Shown here piece by piece: positions 4,867 to 6,965 of a DNA stretch of 6,965 nucleotides (its first letter is position 1; every line of letters starts with the position of its first letter). Position numbers and translations under genes: made by a program. Where the stretch lies: NCBI GenBank assembly GCA_964571335.1, contig CAZNAM010000033.1, positions 1 to 6,965 on the forward strand, given 5' to 3'. Below the pieces are notes generated by a model. That model saw only the letters and a list, made by a program, of their open reading frames with translations, did no database searches and was not told the origin of the DNA. Origin of the DNA: JAFCDQ01 sp964571335. GTDB lineage: Archaea > Nanobdellota > Nanobdellia > Woesearchaeales > ARS49.

Positions 4867-6084
4867 TTACTCTTGCTTTGGTTTTTTCTCAAAAAGAACA
4901 ATCAAGACAAGAAATACAAGAAGAGCTAAAATTATCAAGTTTGTAAGAGTTATTAAATTCTTATCAAAGAAAATACTATCTTTAACAACTAATTTAACAG
5001 AATTACTTGAAGCAGTACTTCCTTCAGAATCAACTGCATAAAATTTAGTGTATTCTATACCTGTCCAGCTAGATTCAGGAGTTAATATTGCAATACTCCT
5101 ATCAAAAACAATGTTGATGTGTTCTGTCTTTTCAGCAGAAAAACTTAAAGAATCAAAATCAGGATCATAAAAATAAGATTTTAAGTCCATCTTGTGCTGA
5201 GAATCTTTAGCAATAACCTGCTCAGGAATACCATCAAAAGACAATAAAGGCTGAACAACAAATAATGCAATAATTCCAATAATAGCAATCCAAAGAATAT
5301 TTAAACCTTTTTTATTCTTTATTTCTTTAGGAAGAGGCTTACCTGCAAAAACAAACTCTCCAGCAGTCAATTTTTCAGCAGAAAAATAAAAGAAATTCTT
5401 GTCAGATCTGATGAATTCAATCTTTTGAGACATCCATCTGTCTTTTATTCTTTTTAATAATTTAAAATCATCAACTTCAATATTTTTTCTCTTAAACCAT
5501 TTTTTACTGATTCTTAATTTAACATCAGAAAATTTAATAGAATTTTCAATATTAACAGAGATATCAAAACAACTAAATATTTTATAACCCTTTAATTTTT
5601 GTTTGAATTTTCTGATTGTTAAGCTAAACTTTTCTAAATTTTTCAAAACCACCATATTTGCACGAACTATTCCAGTTTTCCATTTAGTATCAATAAAAAT
5701 AGAAAAATTCTTATCTAAAAATTTCCATTTTTTAGAGAATACTTTTGTTTTTTTGAATTGATTAAATAATAATAAGATAATAAAAACAAGAATAATAATT
5801 AAACCTATCAGTCTGAATAATCCTATTAAAACAAATGCAAAAATGATATAAACAATAAACCAAGGAAATTTGAATTTATTAATCCTCTGTTGTTTTCTTT
5901 TTTGAGAGATTTGGAGATTAGATTTGATTTCACTTTTAACTTTTTTCTTAGAATCAATTTTAACTTTATGTTCTGATTTTTTATTTTGTTTAGCTTCAAG
6001 TCTTTTGAAATAAGCCTGCTTTTTCTTTTCTTTTTTTTCTTCTTTTTTCTTTTTTTTTTTTTCTTTCTTTTTCTTCTTCTTTTC
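4867..6084 (-). CDS. C-terminal part of a multi-TM surface protein (PGF-pre-PGF-like and cadherin-like domains), reached by frameshift
   Basis: This frame is open for 405 codons from just after a stop at 6085-6087 to the TAA at 4867. I find no ATG, GTG or TTG in it before the ATG at 5655, which is in the middle of a domain; starting there gives 262 aa. Order: Lys/Glu-rich segment; hydrophobic 35-residue stretch split by one Arg (5764-5868), probably a TM hairpin; a PGF-pre-PGF-like domain, with VKLRISKKWFKRKNIEVDDF and KDRW resembling the family's I-F-V-x3-W...W core and ending near FVFAG; TM helix about 118-138 of the 262-aa form; a cadherin/CADG-like domain 141-226 (GIPEQV..., YFYDPDFDSL, TPESSWTG, YAVDSEGS); TM helix 235-255; short KKPKQE tail. 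It very probably continues the gene at 5996-6965. Surface or envelope role inferred; no enzyme motif seen. Confidence 0.75.
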   Translation of the reverse strand, partial: EKKKKKKEKKKKKKEEKKEKKKQAYFKRLEAKQNKKSEHKVKIDSKKKVKSEIKSNLQISQKRKQQRINKFKFPWFIVYIIFAFVLIGLFRLIGLIIILVFIILLLFNQFKKTKVFSKKWKFLDKNFSIFIDTKWKTGIVRANMVVLKNLEKFSLTIRKFKQKLKGYKIFSCFDISVNIENSIKFSDVKLRISKKWFKRKNIEVDDFKLLKRIKDRWMSQKIEFIRSDKNFFYFSAEKLTAGEFVFAGKPLPKEIKNKKGLNILWIAIIGIIALFVVQPLLSFDGIPEQVIAKDSQHKMDLKSYFYDPDFDSLSFSAEKTEHINIVFDRSIAILTPESSWTGIEYTKFYAVDSEGSTASSNSVKLVVKDSIFFDKNLITLTNLIILALLVFLVLIVLFEKKPKQE

Positions 6085-6965
6085 TTAATTTTTCTTTTTT
6101 TCTTCTACTTTTTTCTTCTTTTTTCTTCTTTTTTTCTTCAATCTTTTTCTTAATCTCTTCTAACCTATTCTTTTTCTCTTCAACTTTTTTCTTCTTATCT
6201 TCTTCCGATTTCTTTTTTTTCAAAACAGCTCTTGCCTTGCTTTCTTTTAATTTCTTCTTAAATTTCTTAACCCAGTTCTTATATTGCTTTGTTTTTGATA
6301 AAAATAAATAACCTGTTACTAAAGCAGCCAGAAGAATAATTATAGTCAAAGGAACCCACAATAAATAAGGTTTTCTTTCAAAAAAAGAAAAATCTTTTAA
6401 TCTGATGGTAAAGTTATAATCATAAGAAACACCTGTATCAGAAACAACTAATTTTAAATTAACAGGATATTCTTTTTCTTCAGTAGAATTATTTGGATTG
6501 AATAATAATCTTAAAGAAGAAGTATTTTGATCATAAATATTTAAAGAAGAAATATCTGTACTGACCCAAGAAGGTCCGTCAACCAAAATAGCATAGTTTA
6601 TATTGTTTTCTCCGAGATGCTTAATTTCAATCTCTAATTCATTTTCAGAGCGATCTGTTCTAACTTTTTCTAAAACAGGAATTAATTGAGGAATACCTTT
6701 AGCTTTAATATTTAATTTAAGAGGAAATTTCTTTTCTAAATCAGCATATTTAGCACGAACAGTAAGATCAATTAAAAAATCACCATATTTTCTGCAGTCA
6801 TCAGGAGAAATTTTAATATTTATTAATTTATTAGAATTTGCCAGAATAGAAAAAGAGCTTTCATAATCAAATTCATTTTCTTTAAAATCAATTGAATTAA
6901 TATTTAATTTATATTCTTCATCATAACCTGCAGGATTATTTAATAGTAAATTATATTCTGCAATA
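5996..6965 (-). CDS. N-terminal part of the same surface protein, 5' end outside window
   Basis: This frame is open from the window edge to a TGA at 5996; 322 residues are visible and the start lies beyond 6965. The first about 90 residues (YNLLLNNPAGYDEEYKLNI, then NSNKLINIKISPDD, then GDFLIDLTV) and the next about 105 (up to YNFTIRLKD) look like two beta-sandwich domains of the NEW3/Ig-like kind found in archaeal surface proteins. A TM helix follows (YLLWVPLTIIILLAALVTGYLF, DNA about 6299-6370), then about 100 residues made almost only of Lys, Glu and Arg, which by the positive-inside rule should be cytoplasmic. In this frame the tail ends in AGLFQKT; in the -overlapping- frame of 4867-6084 the coding continues into further membrane domains, so this stop is probably bypassed or an artefact. 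A TTG at 6586 could be called as a start but lies inside a domain. Confidence 0.75.
   Translation of the reverse strand, partial: IAEYNLLLNNPAGYDEEYKLNINSIDFKENEFDYESSFSILANSNKLINIKISPDDCRKYGDFLIDLTVRAKYADLEKKFPLKLNIKAKGIPQLIPVLEKVRTDRSENELEIEIKHLGENNINYAILVDGPSWVSTDISSLNIYDQNTSSLRLLFNPNNSTEEKEYPVNLKLVVSDTGVSYDYNFTIRLKDFSFFERKPYLLWVPLTIIILLAALVTGYLFLSKTKQYKNWVKKFKKKLKESKARAVLKKKKSEEDKKKKVEEKKNRLEEIKKKIEEKKKKKEEKSRRKKEKLRKEEEKERKKKKEKRRKKRKEKAGLFQKT
6019..6086 (-). other. 68-nt homopurine tract with A13: probable frameshift site
   Basis: Plus-strand 6019-6086 is pure pyrimidine (T with scattered C), so the coding strand is pure A/G, with A13 at 6050-6062, A8 at 6031-6038 and A6 at 6043-6048. 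The two frames of the surface-protein gene are both open only from 5999 to 6084, so the shift must occur here. Passing from the upstream to the downstream frame needs one base fewer (+1 shift) or two more. A13 is the most likely place for polymerase slippage or a homopolymer miscount. Confidence 0.65.

Noticed and set aside
4439..5041. Plus-strand open frames within the UbiA gene and across the 3' end of the surface-protein gene
   Set aside because: Low-complexity translations overlapping well-supported genes on other frames.
6089..6250. T/C-rich plus strand as a CRISPR, origin or simple repeat array
   Set aside because: No regular unit; it is the complement of Lys/Glu codons of the surface protein's basic tail.

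Overview
The window looks like part of the genome of a DPANN-type archaeon, probably near Woesearchaeota/Pacearchaeota. This is inferred from several signs. The DNA is very AT-rich with purine-rich coding strands. Start codons lie about 25 nt downstream of archaeal TATA boxes with little or no leader. The tRNA-Trp carries an archaeal bulge-helix-bulge intron, and neither tRNA encodes CCA. The surface proteins carry DPANN-style domains (PGF-pre-PGF-like, cadherin/Ig-like). The standard genetic code fits: both TAA and TGA serve as stops.

Left part (1-2470): a minus-strand tRNA-Gly(UCC) lies downstream of a minus-strand gene for a secreted lipoprotein. A 76-nt divergent promoter region separates the lipoprotein from a plus-strand pair, a short family X DNA polymerase without the usual PHP nuclease domain and a DUF192 protein one base behind it.

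Middle (2471-2827): tRNA-Trp(CCA) has a 28-nt intron at 37/38 with a textbook splice motif. Downstream, the last 25 bp of the tRNA gene recur exactly 142 bp later and are followed by a T7 tract. Two weaker related segments lie between, 71 bp apart. This is either a decayed partial duplication of the tRNA or the scar of a small insertion at the tRNA 3' end.

Right part (2828-6965): plus-strand genes encode an 11-TM aromatic-type amino acid permease and a UbiA-family prenyltransferase most like decaprenyl-phosphate phosphoribosyltransferase. They converge, with 7 nt between stop codons, on a large minus-strand membrane-protein gene whose 5' end is outside the window. That gene is split between two frames. 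The upstream frame encodes beta-sandwich ectodomains, a TM helix and a Lys/Glu-rich tail. The downstream frame encodes a TM hairpin, a PGF-pre-PGF-like domain, a TM helix, a cadherin-like domain and a last TM helix. The downstream frame has no start codon of its own before the middle of a domain. The frames overlap in a 68-nt homopurine tract containing A13, where a +1 shift (or one base too many in the assembly) would join them.

The genes do not form one pathway. Themes are DNA repair (PolX), amino acid uptake next to tRNA-Trp, polyprenyl-phosphate sugar chemistry for the cell envelope (UbiA), and the cell surface (lipoprotein, multi-TM protein).
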